Assembly (NCBI GenBank): GCA_035720945.1
Contig: DASTNK010000024.1
Coordinates: 1-16,494 of the forward strand
Length of the DNA: 16,494 nt
Origin: SCQX01 sp035720945
GTDB taxonomy: Bacteria > Pseudomonadota > Gammaproteobacteria > Burkholderiales > Burkholderiaceae_B
Reading direction: 5' to 3'
The notes under the pieces: generated by a model
What the model was told of the DNA's origin: nothing
Seen by the model: the letters and a program-made list of their open reading frames with translations, nothing else
The model's database searches: none
Translations under genes and position numbers: made by a program
In this document: positions 6,661-14,163 of the stretch, piece by piece
Position numbering within the stretch: position 1 is the stretch's first letter
How the letters are laid out: the number at the start of each line of letters is the position of its first letter

Positions 6661-7623
6661 TCAGTCGCGCTTGCGGCGGTTGGCGCGCGGGTGCGCCTTG
6701 TCGTAGACGCTGGCCAGATGCTGGAAGTCGAGCCGCGTATAGATTTGCGTGGTCGAGATATTGGCGTGCCCCAGCATTTCCTGGACGGCGCGAAGGTCTT
6801 GCGCCGATTGCAGCATGTGGCTGGCGAAGCTGTGGCGCAGCCCATGCGGGTGGACGTGCACCGGCAGGCCGGCGCGCACGGCCAGTTGATCCAGTTGTTT
6901 CTGCACGACGCGCGCGGCGATGCGGCGACCGCGCATGCCCAGGAACAGGGCGGCGCCACTGTCCGGGTCTCCCGCCACCGGCAATTGGTCGCGCCGGGCC
7001 AGCCATTGCCGTGTGGCCTCGACGGCCTTGGACCCCAGCAGCACACTGCGTGTCTTGCCGCCTTTCCCACGCACGGTGGCCTCGCCTTCGTCGAGCTGGA
7101 TCCAGCTATGGGATTCGTAGCCGGCCTCCCGCACGTAGCGCCAGTCCAGGCCGACCAGTTCCGCCAGGCGCAACCCGCTGGAATACAGGATCTCGAACAT
7201 AGCCTGGTCGCGGCATTCAGCGATGGAATCCGAATGAGGTTGGCCGGGGCGATCGAGCAGCACCTGGACTTGCTCCACCGACAAGGCCTTGGGCAGGCTG
7301 CGGGGTATCTTGGGTGCCCGTACCCCGGACGCCGGATTGCTGGCCATCCCGGCGCCGGGCGCCCACCACTGGAAGAAGCCGCGCCAGGCTGCGAGCGCGC
7401 GCGCCAGGCTGCGCGGCTTGCCGCCTTGCGCGTGCAAGCGGGCCAAGGCCTGGCGGATATGGCTTTCCGTGTAGCGTTCCAGCGCCGTGTCAGGATGACA
7501 GGCGACGAGGTGGAGCAAATCGTGGCGGTAGCCGTCCACTGTGTGGACGGAATAGCGTCGCTGGGTCAGCAGATGGGCCAGCCATTGCTCCATGGGAGCG
7601 GGCAGTGCGTGCACAGAGGGCAT
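6661..7623 (-). CDS. xerC: Site-specific tyrosine recombinase XerC
   Basis: Works with XerD at the dif site to resolve chromosome dimers at division. The 320-residue protein has the N-terminal SAM-like core-binding domain (about 10-100) and the catalytic domain with all active residues: R152 in SGLRLAEL, K187 in RGKGGKTR, H260 and R263 in HPHGLRHS, H286 in LGHANI and the nucleophile Y295 in TTQIYTRLDF. Length and sequence fit XerC, and dapF and DUF484, common xerC partners in proteobacteria, lie nearby, though separated by a HAD gene on the other strand. The ATG at 7623 is preferred; the frame stays open to 7854 but upstream residues look non-coding and overlap the divergent promoter region. 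A possible -10 (TACACT, 7658-7653) precedes the start. Its stop codon abuts the Zur operator. Confidence 0.95.
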   Translation of the reverse strand: MPSVHALPAPMEQWLAHLLTQRRYSVHTVDGYRHDLLHLVACHPDTALERYTESHIRQALARLHAQGGKPRSLARALAAWRGFFQWWAPGAGMASNPASGVRAPKIPRSLPKALSVEQVQVLLDRPGQPHSDSIAECRDQAMFEILYSSGLRLAELVGLDWRYVREAGYESHSWIQLDEGEATVRGKGGKTRSVLLGSKAVEATRQWLARRDQLPVAGDPDSGAALFLGMRGRRIAARVVQKQLDQLAVRAGLPVHVHPHGLRHSFASHMLQSAQDLRAVQEMLGHANISTTQIYTRLDFQHLASVYDKAHPRANRRKRD

Positions 7624-7887
7624 GTCGTCGGCTGTATGTCGGTTCTGTGTGCAGTGTAGTTCAGTCGGTGTGCCATGACGTTCTCGCGTCTGTGCCTGTG
7701 TGGCGAATCCTCGTTGCTTGAAGTCGCGGTTCAAAGAGAGGTGGCGGCGAAAAAATTCAGACGGGCTGATATGGGGCGGCCTTGGTCCGAAATCATCCTC
7801 TTCTTTCCCGGCGGGCAACTGATCGGTCGGCACCCGCGCATTAAAATCAGCCATTTCACCCTGCCCACCCCGTTTCTTGGAGCCCGC
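7624..7887. promoter_or_regulatory. Divergent promoter region of xerC and the HAD gene
   Basis: No gene is seen in these 264 bp. On the minus strand TACACT (7658-7653) could be the xerC -10, giving a leader of about 23 bases. On the plus strand TTAAAAT (7841-7847) lies about 40 bases before the HAD start and could be its -10. The -35 matches are poor in both cases. TTGAA and TTCAA flank a 7-base spacer near 7715-7735. These are weak, motif-level observations. Confidence 0.3.
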
Positions 7888-8685
7888 ATGTCCCGGTTCG
7901 CCCCTTCGGATCTTCCACTACTGTCTCGGGTCGACGTCATCCTGACGGATGTCGACGACACCTTGACGCACAAGGGCCGGTTGTCCGCGCGTACGCTGGA
8001 TGCGATGGCGCGTCTGGCGCAGGCGGGCGTTCGGGTGGTGCCCGTGACGGGTGGCTGCGCGGGCTGGTGCGATCACATCGTGCGCGCCTGGCCGGTCGCT
8101 GCGGTCATCGGGGAAAGTGGGGCGTTCCGGTTCAGCCTGCGGCAGGGTGGCGCGTTGGAACGTTATTTTGTGCGGCCGCTGGATGAACTGCGCGCCGATC
8201 AGCGGCGCCTGCTCGAGGTCGCCCGGCGCGCGCTGGAAGCTGTGCCGGCGGCGCGCATGGCGGCTGACCAGGACTATCGCCTAGTGGACGTGGCGGTGGA
8301 CCACGCACAGGATATCGCGGCGCTGCCACCTGAAAGCGTGCAGACCATCATCGATGTTTTCCAGAATGCGGGCGCCAGGGCGCGCGCCAGTTCCATCCAT
8401 GTGAACGCGTGGTTCGGTGATCACGACAAAGCCAGCATGGCGAGCCATGTCCTGGCGGAAGATTTCGGCATATCTTCGAAAGAAGAACGGGCCGGGCGCG
8501 TCCTGTTCATTGGCGATGCGCCGAATGATGAAACCCTGTTCGGCGCGAGCACGCTGAGTTTCGGCGTGGCCAATATCGCGCCGCATCTCGACGCCCTGGT
8601 CCATAAGCCCCGGTGGGTGTGCCAGACGGCCTATGGCGACGGATTCGCGGAAATGGCCGGCCACGTTCTGGCCGCCCGTGCCTGA
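7888..8685 (+). CDS. HAD-superfamily hydrolase, type IIB (Cof-like sugar phosphatase)
   Basis: A 265-residue magnesium-dependent phosphatase. Motif I is DVDDTL (21-26) with nucleophile D21 and acid D23; motif II is VTGG (53-56); motif III lysine is K181 in GDHDKASM; motif IV is GDAPND (209-214). The segment between motifs II and III (about 80-175) fits the C2B cap of subclass IIB, whose members dephosphorylate sugar phosphates, phosphoglycerate derivatives or flavin precursors. The substrate cannot be read from the sequence. The ATG at 7888 follows GGAG (7879-7882) by 5 bases; the frame is open upstream but without a ribosome site. It is a single gene on the opposite strand between xerC and DUF484. 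It is not the YigB-type HAD that follows xerC in enterobacteria. Confidence 0.88.
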   Translation: MSRFAPSDLPLLSRVDVILTDVDDTLTHKGRLSARTLDAMARLAQAGVRVVPVTGGCAGWCDHIVRAWPVAAVIGESGAFRFSLRQGGALERYFVRPLDELRADQRRLLEVARRALEAVPAARMAADQDYRLVDVAVDHAQDIAALPPESVQTIIDVFQNAGARARASSIHVNAWFGDHDKASMASHVLAEDFGISSKEERAGRVLFIGDAPNDETLFGASTLSFGVANIAPHLDALVHKPRWVCQTAYGDGFAEMAGHVLAARA

Positions 8686-8686
8686 A

Positions 8687-8743
8687 AGCCCATGCGTCCG
8701 GTTTGAGTGCGCGAACCAATCAAAAGGCACAGTCAGATGGGCT
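8687..8743. terminator. Possible terminator hairpin between convergent HAD and DUF484 genes
   Basis: AGCCCAT (8687-8693) pairs perfectly with ATGGGCT (8737-8743), and GGTT (8700-8703) with AACC (8714-8717) forms an inner stem. It begins immediately after the HAD stop codon and lies before the DUF484 stop at 8819. The loop is long (43 bases) and there is no U-tract, so this is weak. The remaining 75 bp show nothing further. Confidence 0.28.
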
Positions 8744-8818
8744 ACGTCGTGCATCCAACCCCGATTCACAGCGCCTGCTTTCCGCTCGACTTATTCACCG
8801 AATTTCCAATTCAGGACA

Positions 8819-9487
8819 TTAAGGGAGGGCCTTCAGGCGCAGCAGGCTGGCGCTGGCCAGCCCGTTGATGATTTGCAGGAAATCGGTGGACATGTCGGGC
8901 GTGAATCGGTCCGGGTCATCCGAGCCCAGCACCAGCAGGCCCAGCGTGTCGTGCGAGGCGTCGGGGCGCAGGGCCACGATGGCCAGCGAGGCGGGGACGG
9001 AACCCAGCCAAGCCGCGGCCTCCTGCCCGTCCAGCGGACCGCAATACGGCCGGGTCAGTGCCTGGGCGTATTGCCTGGCCGATTCGGTGACGTCCTGGGT
9101 GAACTCGCTGTCGACCAACCCCGGCAGGTTCCACAGGCGCAGTGCGATGGTCGGCAGATCGAACAGGTCGGACAATCCACGCACCATGTGCGCGGGCAGC
9201 ACTGTGGCGTCGGGTTCGGCCAGCATGTGGCGGCACCAGGTATTGAGCGCAGTGCTGATCTTCTCGTTGCTGGTGGCGTTGTGCATGAGCCCGGCCAGTT
9301 TCCATTCCAGATCCTTGGCGCGGGTGCGCAGAGTCAGAATCTGGCGTTCACCGAGAGATATGGCGCGTGTCTCATGGGGATGGGGCACGCGCAGATTGGC
9401 GAACAGATCGGCGTGGTCCTGGAAGAATTCGGGGTTGGCCAGCAGGAAGTCGGCGATATCCTGGGCGGTGAAACTGACGTCGCTCAT
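8819..9487 (-). CDS. DUF484 family protein (GAF-like fold)
   Basis: A 222-residue cytosolic protein of unknown function. Diagnostic N-terminal pattern: DIADFLLANPEFFQDHADLFANLRVPHP, then SLGERQILTLRTRAKDLEWKLAGLM (a predicted coiled coil, about 45-70) and a C-terminal GAF-like domain with LGLLVLGSDDPDRFTPDMSTDFLQIINGLASASLLRL, a motif shared across DUF484 proteins. No catalytic residues can be named. The ATG at 9487 overlaps the dapF stop in an ATGA arrangement, which indicates translational coupling as the last gene of the lpxL-lpxL-dapF-DUF484 operon. In many proteobacteria DUF484 sits between dapF and xerC, as here apart from the HAD gene. Confidence 0.93.
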   Translation of the reverse strand: MSDVSFTAQDIADFLLANPEFFQDHADLFANLRVPHPHETRAISLGERQILTLRTRAKDLEWKLAGLMHNATSNEKISTALNTWCRHMLAEPDATVLPAHMVRGLSDLFDLPTIALRLWNLPGLVDSEFTQDVTESARQYAQALTRPYCGPLDGQEAAAWLGSVPASLAIVALRPDASHDTLGLLVLGSDDPDRFTPDMSTDFLQIINGLASASLLRLKALP

Positions 9488-10374
9488 GGCTGGGGCGTGT
9501 CCTTGGGTTGCGTTGCGAGAAGGGCGTCCACGTCGACCTGGCCCGAAAAGACCGAGACCGCCGGGCCGGACATGACGACGCGCTCGCCATTCCATGCGAC
9601 GCTCAGGTCGCCGCCCCGGGTATGCACCCGCACCGGGCTGTCAAGCAGGCCGCGGCGTATGCCCGCGGCCACGGCGGCGCAGGCGCCGGTGCCACAGGCC
9701 AGGGTTTCGCCCGCGCCGCGTTCGTAGACGCGCAATGCAATGGTGTGCCGGTCGAGCACTTGCATGAATCCGGCGTTGACGCGATTGGCGAAACGAGGGT
9801 GCGATTCGATCAGTGGCCCCACGATCGCGACCGGCGCGGCCTGGACGTCGTCAACGACTTGCACGGCGTGCGGATTCGAAATGGCCACCAAGGAAACATC
9901 GACACTGCCGTGGCCATCGAGAGGAAGTGCCCACAGTGTGTCCTGGCCCTCGGCCCGCGACGCCAGGCCGCTTGTGTCGAAGGCAACGTCGTCGGGGTTG
10001 AAACTGGTGTGGCCCATCTCGACATCGACGTGACCCAGCGTGTCTTGATTGAGCGTGATCAGGCCGGTGTGGATCTCGGCGCGCAACGGGTTGCGGCCCG
10101 AGAGGCCCTGGTCATGGACGAAGCGCACGAAACAACGGGCGCCGTTGCCGCAGTGTTCGACTTCACCGCCATCGGCGTTGAAGATACGGTAGCGGAAATC
10201 GGCGTCGGGATGCGAGGGGGACTCGACCAGCAATATCTGATCGGCGCCGATGCCGAAGTGGCGGTCCGCCAGCGCGCGTGCGCGTTCCGGCGTCATGTCG
10301 ATATTCTGGCGCACGCCATCGAGCACGACAAAGTCGTTGCCGGCGCCCTGCATCTTGGTGAAATTCCAGTTCAT
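9484..10374 (-). CDS. dapF: Diaminopimelate epimerase
   Basis: Converts LL- to meso-diaminopimelate, the direct precursor of lysine and a peptidoglycan cross-linking residue; cofactor-free cytosolic enzyme using two cysteines as acid/base pair. Both are present: C75 in EHCGNGARC and C227 in ETLACGTGACA. Other family blocks are MQGAGNDFVVLDG (8-20), FNADGGE (65-71), NPHAV (167-171) and the ERGAGET segment (218-224). The 296 residues are slightly longer than the E. coli enzyme. The ATG at 10374 is 20 bp after the upstream acyltransferase stop; a TTG eight codons earlier overlaps that stop region and is less likely. It overlaps the DUF484 start by 4 bases. Confidence 0.97.
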   Translation of the reverse strand: MNWNFTKMQGAGNDFVVLDGVRQNIDMTPERARALADRHFGIGADQILLVESPSHPDADFRYRIFNADGGEVEHCGNGARCFVRFVHDQGLSGRNPLRAEIHTGLITLNQDTLGHVDVEMGHTSFNPDDVAFDTSGLASRAEGQDTLWALPLDGHGSVDVSLVAISNPHAVQVVDDVQAAPVAIVGPLIESHPRFANRVNAGFMQVLDRHTIALRVYERGAGETLACGTGACAAVAAGIRRGLLDSPVRVHTRGGDLSVAWNGERVVMSGPAVSVFSGQVDVDALLATQPKDTPQP

Positions 10375-10394
10375 GTCGAGATTATCGCCCAATC

Positions 10395-11288
10395 TCAATA
10401 GAATTTCGGCTCACCTTCGATGGGGCGTGTCTTGAATCGCCGATGGACCCAGTAATACTGGGCTGGATCGGACCGCACCCAGGATTCGATCACGCGGTTC
10501 AGCCTGGCGGTCGCCACTTCCAGGCCATCGTCACCTGGGAAGGCGTCGAGAGGCTCCAGGACGTCTACATGGTAACGGCCGGTGCCCAGGTCCAGGCGGC
10601 TGACGATGGGCACCACGGCCGCCTTCCACGCGCCGGCGATCTGTGCCGTGGTCGTGAGCGTGGCCGCCGGCACGCCGAAGAATGGCGGGAAGATCGCGCC
10701 ATCACGGCCGAAGTCCATGTCTGGCAGGTAATAGACGGGAATGCCGCGCCGCAGGTGGCGGATGAGTCCGCGTACGCCGTCCTGGCGGCTGATCAGGTGT
10801 ACCTGGTTGAAACGCCCGCGCCCCTCGCGCACGAGGCGGTCGACGTCGGGGTCGCTTTGCGGCGTATAAAGCGTGGCGGATTCCTTCAGGAACAAGGTCA
10901 GTCGCGTGGCGGCGGCATCCAGGCCTATGAAGTGGGGCGCCAGCAGGATGATGGGCGTTTCGTCCCGCAACAGGTTTTCCAGGTGCTCCAGTCCGGAGAT
11001 CCGCACCGTGTCCAGGATGGCCTGGCGCGGCCCGAACCAGCACAGGCCCCGGTCTATGACTGATTGCCCCAGCAGTCGGAAGTGGCGATGTATCAGAGCA
11101 TCGATGTCGGATGCGGGAAGATGGGGAAAGCAGAGTTTCAGGTTGATGCGCACCACCCGGACGCGCGAGCGCAGCAGGCGCGGCGCGAGCCAGCCCAGCA
11201 GGCGCCCCCAGCGCAGGCGCGCTGGCGTGGCGCAGTGTCCGAAATACGAGAACACGCCACGTAACACAGGGAGTTTGCTGAACGTCAT
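10395..11288 (-). CDS. LpxL/HtrB-family lipid A acyltransferase (second of pair)
   Basis: A 297-residue inner-membrane acyltransferase of the lysophospholipid/lipid A late acyltransferase family, which adds secondary acyl chains to Kdo2-lipid IVA. The catalytic HX4D motif is APHFIGLDAA (H119, D124). Other family signs are the N-terminal membrane-associated helix, the conserved RxxRxNLKLCFP segment (45-55), YYLPDMDFGRDGAIFPPFFG (196-215) and, near the C-terminus, YYWVHRRFKTRP. Its start ATG overlaps the stop of the preceding acyltransferase gene (ATGA), so the two are translationally coupled. Bordetella species carry two lpxL homologues with different acyl specificities; which one this matches cannot be told here, so no symbol is given. 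Confidence 0.92.
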   Translation of the reverse strand: MTFSKLPVLRGVFSYFGHCATPARLRWGRLLGWLAPRLLRSRVRVVRINLKLCFPHLPASDIDALIHRHFRLLGQSVIDRGLCWFGPRQAILDTVRISGLEHLENLLRDETPIILLAPHFIGLDAAATRLTLFLKESATLYTPQSDPDVDRLVREGRGRFNQVHLISRQDGVRGLIRHLRRGIPVYYLPDMDFGRDGAIFPPFFGVPAATLTTTAQIAGAWKAAVVPIVSRLDLGTGRYHVDVLEPLDAFPGDDGLEVATARLNRVIESWVRSDPAQYYWVHRRFKTRPIEGEPKFY

Positions 11289-12142
11289 GTCGAAGGCGGA
11301 GGCGGCGGCGCGCCTTTGGGTTGCTTGTAGCGGTTGTAACCCCAGAGATATTGGTCGGGCATGCGCCGTATCAGCGCTTCCATGGTCTGGTTCACGAGCG
11401 CGGCTTGGTGATCAGGGTCGGCGGGCAGCGGCTCGGGCAGGCGTACGACGTGTATGCGCCACCCACGTCCGTGCGGCAAGCGTTCGCCGGCGGCGGCGAT
11501 GACGGGCACGTGCGTCTGGGCGGCGAGTTTTCCCGGCAGGGTCATGGTGTAGGCGGGTCGACCAAAGAATGGCACCCAGACCCCCTCGCCACTGCTCGGG
11601 GCCTGGTCTGGCAACAGGCCGACCACGCCGCCGCGCCGCAGGGCGCGCACGAATTCGCGAACCCCTTTCATGTTGGCCGGCACCGCGTTCAGTGTGGCGC
11701 TGTTGCGCCCCTGTTCCATGATGGGCCTGAGCATGTTTTTGCGCGGCGGGCGGAACATGACGGTCATGGGGCCGTGGACGGCGGCCATGTAACGGGCGGC
11801 GATTTCGAAGCCGCCCAGGTGGGGTGTCAGGCACAGGACGCCGCGTCCCTGCGCGACGGCATCCGCCACGATCGCCATGTCGTCATCGCCGGCGATGATC
11901 TTGTCCAGGCACTGTTCCGTGCGCAGCCACACTTTGGGCAATTCCATGATCATGGCGCCGGTCTGGGCGGCGGCCCGCCGTGCGAACACGGCATCGGAAT
12001 AGCCGGCCTGCCGGGCGTTGTCACGCAGGCGGCGGCGGTATTTGCCGGGCAAGGCGTAGACGATCCGCCCGCCGATGCGCCCCACGCCATGCAGGAGCGG
12101 CAGCGGCACGCAGGCCAACAGGCGGAACAGAAACAGCAGCAT
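11285..12142 (-). CDS. LpxL/HtrB-family lipid A acyltransferase (first of pair)
   Basis: A 285-residue paralogue of the next gene, also with a single N-terminal membrane segment (LLFLFRLLACVPLPLLHG). The catalytic motif is HX4E, TPHLGGFEIAA (H108, E113), against HX4D in its partner. It also has MFRPPRKN (129-136), the LLPDQ segment followed by GEGVWVPFFGRPA, and a C-terminal YLWGYNRYKQPKG, all typical of lipid A late acyltransferases. It ends in a Pro run (PPPPP). The ATG at 12142 is chosen because the membrane helix begins there; GAGGA lies about 12 bases upstream, a rather long spacing, and the frame's upstream extension is not family-like. It is the first gene of the four-gene operon and diverges from metK. 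Confidence 0.92.
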   Translation of the reverse strand: MLLFLFRLLACVPLPLLHGVGRIGGRIVYALPGKYRRRLRDNARQAGYSDAVFARRAAAQTGAMIMELPKVWLRTEQCLDKIIAGDDDMAIVADAVAQGRGVLCLTPHLGGFEIAARYMAAVHGPMTVMFRPPRKNMLRPIMEQGRNSATLNAVPANMKGVREFVRALRRGGVVGLLPDQAPSSGEGVWVPFFGRPAYTMTLPGKLAAQTHVPVIAAAGERLPHGRGWRIHVVRLPEPLPADPDHQAALVNQTMEALIRRMPDQYLWGYNRYKQPKGAPPPPPST

Positions 12143-12189
12143 GGGCGGGCATATTCCTCGTGGAAATAACGTAATCAAGTGCGCCGGGC

Positions 12190-12206
12190 TATTTTCGCTT
12201 AAAATA
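12190..12206. promoter_or_regulatory. AT-rich inverted repeat between lpxL-type gene and metK
   Basis: TATTTT (12190-12195) and AAAATA (12201-12206) are perfect inverted copies around CGCTT. It is the most AT-rich spot in the 244-bp divergent gap, about 48 bases upstream of the acyltransferase start. It could supply a -10 on the minus strand (GGTATTTTAAG) or be an operator. No matching -35 is clear. Confidence 0.3.
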
Positions 12207-12351
12207 CCAGGTATCGCTGAGTTAACCGACAACTTGCGGAGCGATGACGGGATGGCCCGCCGGCCCTACTGTCAAAAACTGCTAAAGCGTCGCGCCTTGA
12301 TTCGAATTGCCGTATTGGTCTTGGGTGCAACGCGTTTTGTTCAACCTTAAG

Positions 12352-12365
12352 GCTGGGTGACCAGC
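12352..12365 (+). other. GNRA-type hairpin in the metK leader
   Basis: GCTGG (12352-12356) and CCAGC (12361-12365) form a 5-bp stem capped by GTGA, a GNRA tetraloop. It lies 21 bases upstream of the metK start and just before the ribosome site AAGGA (12373-12377). An in-frame GTG at 12357 lies in the loop and has AAGG upstream, so it could be an alternative start, but MetK homologues begin at the later GTG. In addition TGGTC (12316-12320) could pair with GACCA (12359-12363), excluding this hairpin. Confidence 0.35.
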
Positions 12366-12386
12366 GGCAATCAAGGACGACTTCTC

Positions 12387-13550
12387 GTGGCCAACAACGA
12401 TTTTCTCTTCACTTCCGAATCCGTCTCGGAGGGCCATCCCGACAAGGTGGCCGATCAAATCTCTGACGCCATTCTCGACGCCATTTTCACGCAAGACCCG
12501 AATTCCCGCGTCGCGGCCGAAACGCTGTGCAACACCGGGCTGGTGGTGCTGGCGGGCGAAATCACCACGACGGCGAACGTGGATTATATCCAGGTCGCGC
12601 GCGACACCATCAAGCGCATCGGGTACGACAACACCGACTACGGTATCGACTACAAGGGTTGCGCGGTGCTGGTCGCGTACGACAAGCAATCGCCCGACAT
12701 CGCCCAGGGGGTCGACCGCACCGCCGAAGAAATCCTGAACCAGGGCGCGGGCGACCAGGGCCTGATGTTCGGCTATGCGTGCGACGAAACCCCCGACCTG
12801 ATGCCGGCGCCCATCTGGTACGCGCACCGCCTGGTGCAGCGCCAAAGCGAACTGCGCAAGGACGGCCGCCTGCCGTGGTTGCGCCCCGATGCCAAGTCCC
12901 AGGTCACGTTCCGTTATGTCAACGGCAAGCCGGCCGAGGTCGATACGGTGGTGTTGTCCACGCAGCATGCGGAAGAAATTTCGCAAAAAGACATCCACGA
13001 GGCGGTGATCGAAGAGATCATCAAGCCGTGCTTCCCCAATGGGCTGGTTACGCCCAAGACGAAGTATCTGGTGAATCCCACCGGGAAGTTCGTCATCGGC
13101 GGCCCGCAGGGCGACTGCGGGCTGACGGGGCGCAAGATCATTGTCGATACGTACGGCGGCGCGTGCCCGCACGGTGGCGGGGCGTTCTCGGGCAAGGATC
13201 CGTCGAAGGTGGATCGTTCGGCGGCATATGCGGCACGCTATGTGGCGAAGAACATCGTCGCGGCGGGTCTGGCGCGTCAGTGCCAGGTGCAGGTCAGTTA
13301 TGCCATCGGGGTGGCCGAACCCATCAACATCACGGTGTACACGGAGGGCACGGGGGTGATCCCCGATGATCAGATCGCGCGTCTGGTGCGCGAGCATTTC
13401 GATCTGCGTCCGAAGGGGATCATCAATATGCTGGATCTGTTGCGCCCCATCTATGCGAAGACGGCGGCATATGGGCACTTCGGTCGGTCGGAGCCTGAGT
13501 TCAGCTGGGAGGCGACCGACAAGGTTCAGGTGCTGAAGAAGGCGGCCTGA
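12387..13550 (+). CDS. metK: S-adenosylmethionine synthetase
   Basis: Makes SAM from methionine and ATP; cytosolic, Mg/K-dependent homotetramer. The 387-residue protein has the ATP-binding GHPDK (16-20), the signature GAGDQGLMFGYA (120-131) and the P-loop-like GGGAFSGKD (263-271), followed by KVDRSAAYAARYVAKN. Length and sequence are very close to Bordetella-type MetK. The start is GTG at 12387 (MANNDFLFTSES), with AAGGA 9 bases upstream; a GTG at 12357 would add ten residues not seen in homologues. A strong terminator follows. It is transcribed alone, divergent from the lpxL operon, and belongs with ahcY and metF in the methyl cycle. Confidence 0.98.
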   Translation: MANNDFLFTSESVSEGHPDKVADQISDAILDAIFTQDPNSRVAAETLCNTGLVVLAGEITTTANVDYIQVARDTIKRIGYDNTDYGIDYKGCAVLVAYDKQSPDIAQGVDRTAEEILNQGAGDQGLMFGYACDETPDLMPAPIWYAHRLVQRQSELRKDGRLPWLRPDAKSQVTFRYVNGKPAEVDTVVLSTQHAEEISQKDIHEAVIEEIIKPCFPNGLVTPKTKYLVNPTGKFVIGGPQGDCGLTGRKIIVDTYGGACPHGGGAFSGKDPSKVDRSAAYAARYVAKNIVAAGLARQCQVQVSYAIGVAEPINITVYTEGTGVIPDDQIARLVREHFDLRPKGIINMLDLLRPIYAKTAAYGHFGRSEPEFSWEATDKVQVLKKAA

Positions 13551-13565
13551 TATCGGTGTGTGTCG

Positions 13566-13612
13566 GCGGGGGCATGCGGGCGGTGTCGTTTGCATGCCCC
13601 CGCTGTCGTTTT
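13566..13612 (+). terminator. Rho-independent terminator of metK
   Basis: GCGGGGGCATGC (13566-13577) and GCATGCCCCCGC (13592-13603) form a perfect 12-bp stem around a 14-base loop, followed by TGTCGTTTT (13604-13612). It begins 15 bases after the metK stop codon. Stem strength and the T-rich tail fit an intrinsic terminator. DUF1289, which starts within 30 bases of it, would then need its own promoter or read-through. Confidence 0.88.
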
Positions 13613-13632
13613 GAGCGTGGGGGATGTGGGTC

Positions 13633-13890
13633 ATGGCGGAGCGCGGGGAGTCGGTCGATGGGGCGCCGGGCGCAGGGAGTGTCGGGGGTGCCGGCGACCG
13701 CGATGGCAGCCGCAGTCTGGAGCGGACCGACTCTCCGTGTGTGGCGCTGTGTTCGACGCTTTACGATGATGTGTGCCGGGGGTGTGGGCGCACGGTCATG
13801 GAGGTGGCGAACTGGGTGTTCATGAGCGACGATGAAAAACGGCGCGTCTGGGAGCGCATCCGGGCGGAGGGGTATCCTCGGAGGCGGTAG
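13633..13890 (+). CDS. DUF1289 domain protein, four-cysteine Fe-S or zinc-type small protein
   Basis: A small protein (85 residues from 13633) with the DUF1289 core at its C-terminus: SPCVALCSTLYDDVCRGCGRT (34-54), then EVANWVFMSDDEKRRVWERI (57-76). The four cysteines C36, C40, C48 and C51 probably bind a metal; the family's role is unknown. The first 30 residues are Gly/Asp-rich and look disordered. The start is uncertain: ATG at 13633 has a GGGGGA stretch upstream at a workable distance, while ATG at 13624 sits directly against it. It follows the metK terminator closely, and the 565-bp gene-free stretch lies downstream. Confidence 0.85.
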   Translation: MAERGESVDGAPGAGSVGGAGDRDGSRSLERTDSPCVALCSTLYDDVCRGCGRTVMEVANWVFMSDDEKRRVWERIRAEGYPRRR

Positions 13891-13934
13891 GGTGGCTTCA
13901 TCTTCCTTGATGCCGCAGGTTGCGTTCTTTAGCC

Positions 13935-14161
13935 GGTGCGGGCGGGTGGCCTGTGCCGGGCCTCCGTCGCTGCGGTCCGGCTGTGCCGGACTTCCCGGCC
14001 AGACGGTTCAGCGCGGGGCGGTCGCGAAACTCGCGGGGCGATCAGCCCACTGGGCTGATCGCAGGCGTCCCGCTCAAACAGTCGCTCCCTTGCCTCCCCG
14101 CACTGAGCCGTCTGGCCGGCTTGCGACAAAGTCGGCCCGGCACAGGCCACCCGCCCTCACC
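13935..14161. repeat. Nested inverted-repeat element, about 227 bp
   Basis: Three concentric stems. Outer: 13935-13962 against 14134-14161, 28-base arms with 27 matches. Middle: 13995-14018 against 14096-14119, 24-base arms with 22 matches. Centre: GCGATCAGCCCA (14038-14049) and TGGGCTGATCGC (14051-14062), a perfect palindrome around one base. Side hairpins are GTCCGGC/GCCGGAC (13975-13991) and CGCGA/TCGCG (14023-14035). The element fills much of the 565-bp gap between DUF1289 and ahcY. It contains no credible gene. The layout fits a dispersed palindromic repeat or a MITE-like element, or a highly structured RNA if transcribed. TCTTT at 13925-13929 and 14162-14166 might be a target duplication, but the left copy is not flush with the arm. 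Confidence 0.8.
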
Positions 14162-14163
14162 TC

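Noticed and set aside
6661..7623. Tyrosine recombinase as an integrase of a mobile element
   Set aside because: Sequence, length and proximity to dapF and DUF484 identify the housekeeping XerC, and no att-like direct repeats or cargo genes are seen.
12352..12386. Known SAM riboswitch upstream of metK
   Set aside because: Only short pairings are present. The conserved cores of SAM-I, SAM-II and SAM/SAH classes were not found.
12282..13634. A 450-codon open frame antisense to metK
   Set aside because: Metk on the plus strand is unmistakable, and the antisense translation is Arg/His-rich without recognisable domains. Long antisense frames are common in GC-rich genes.
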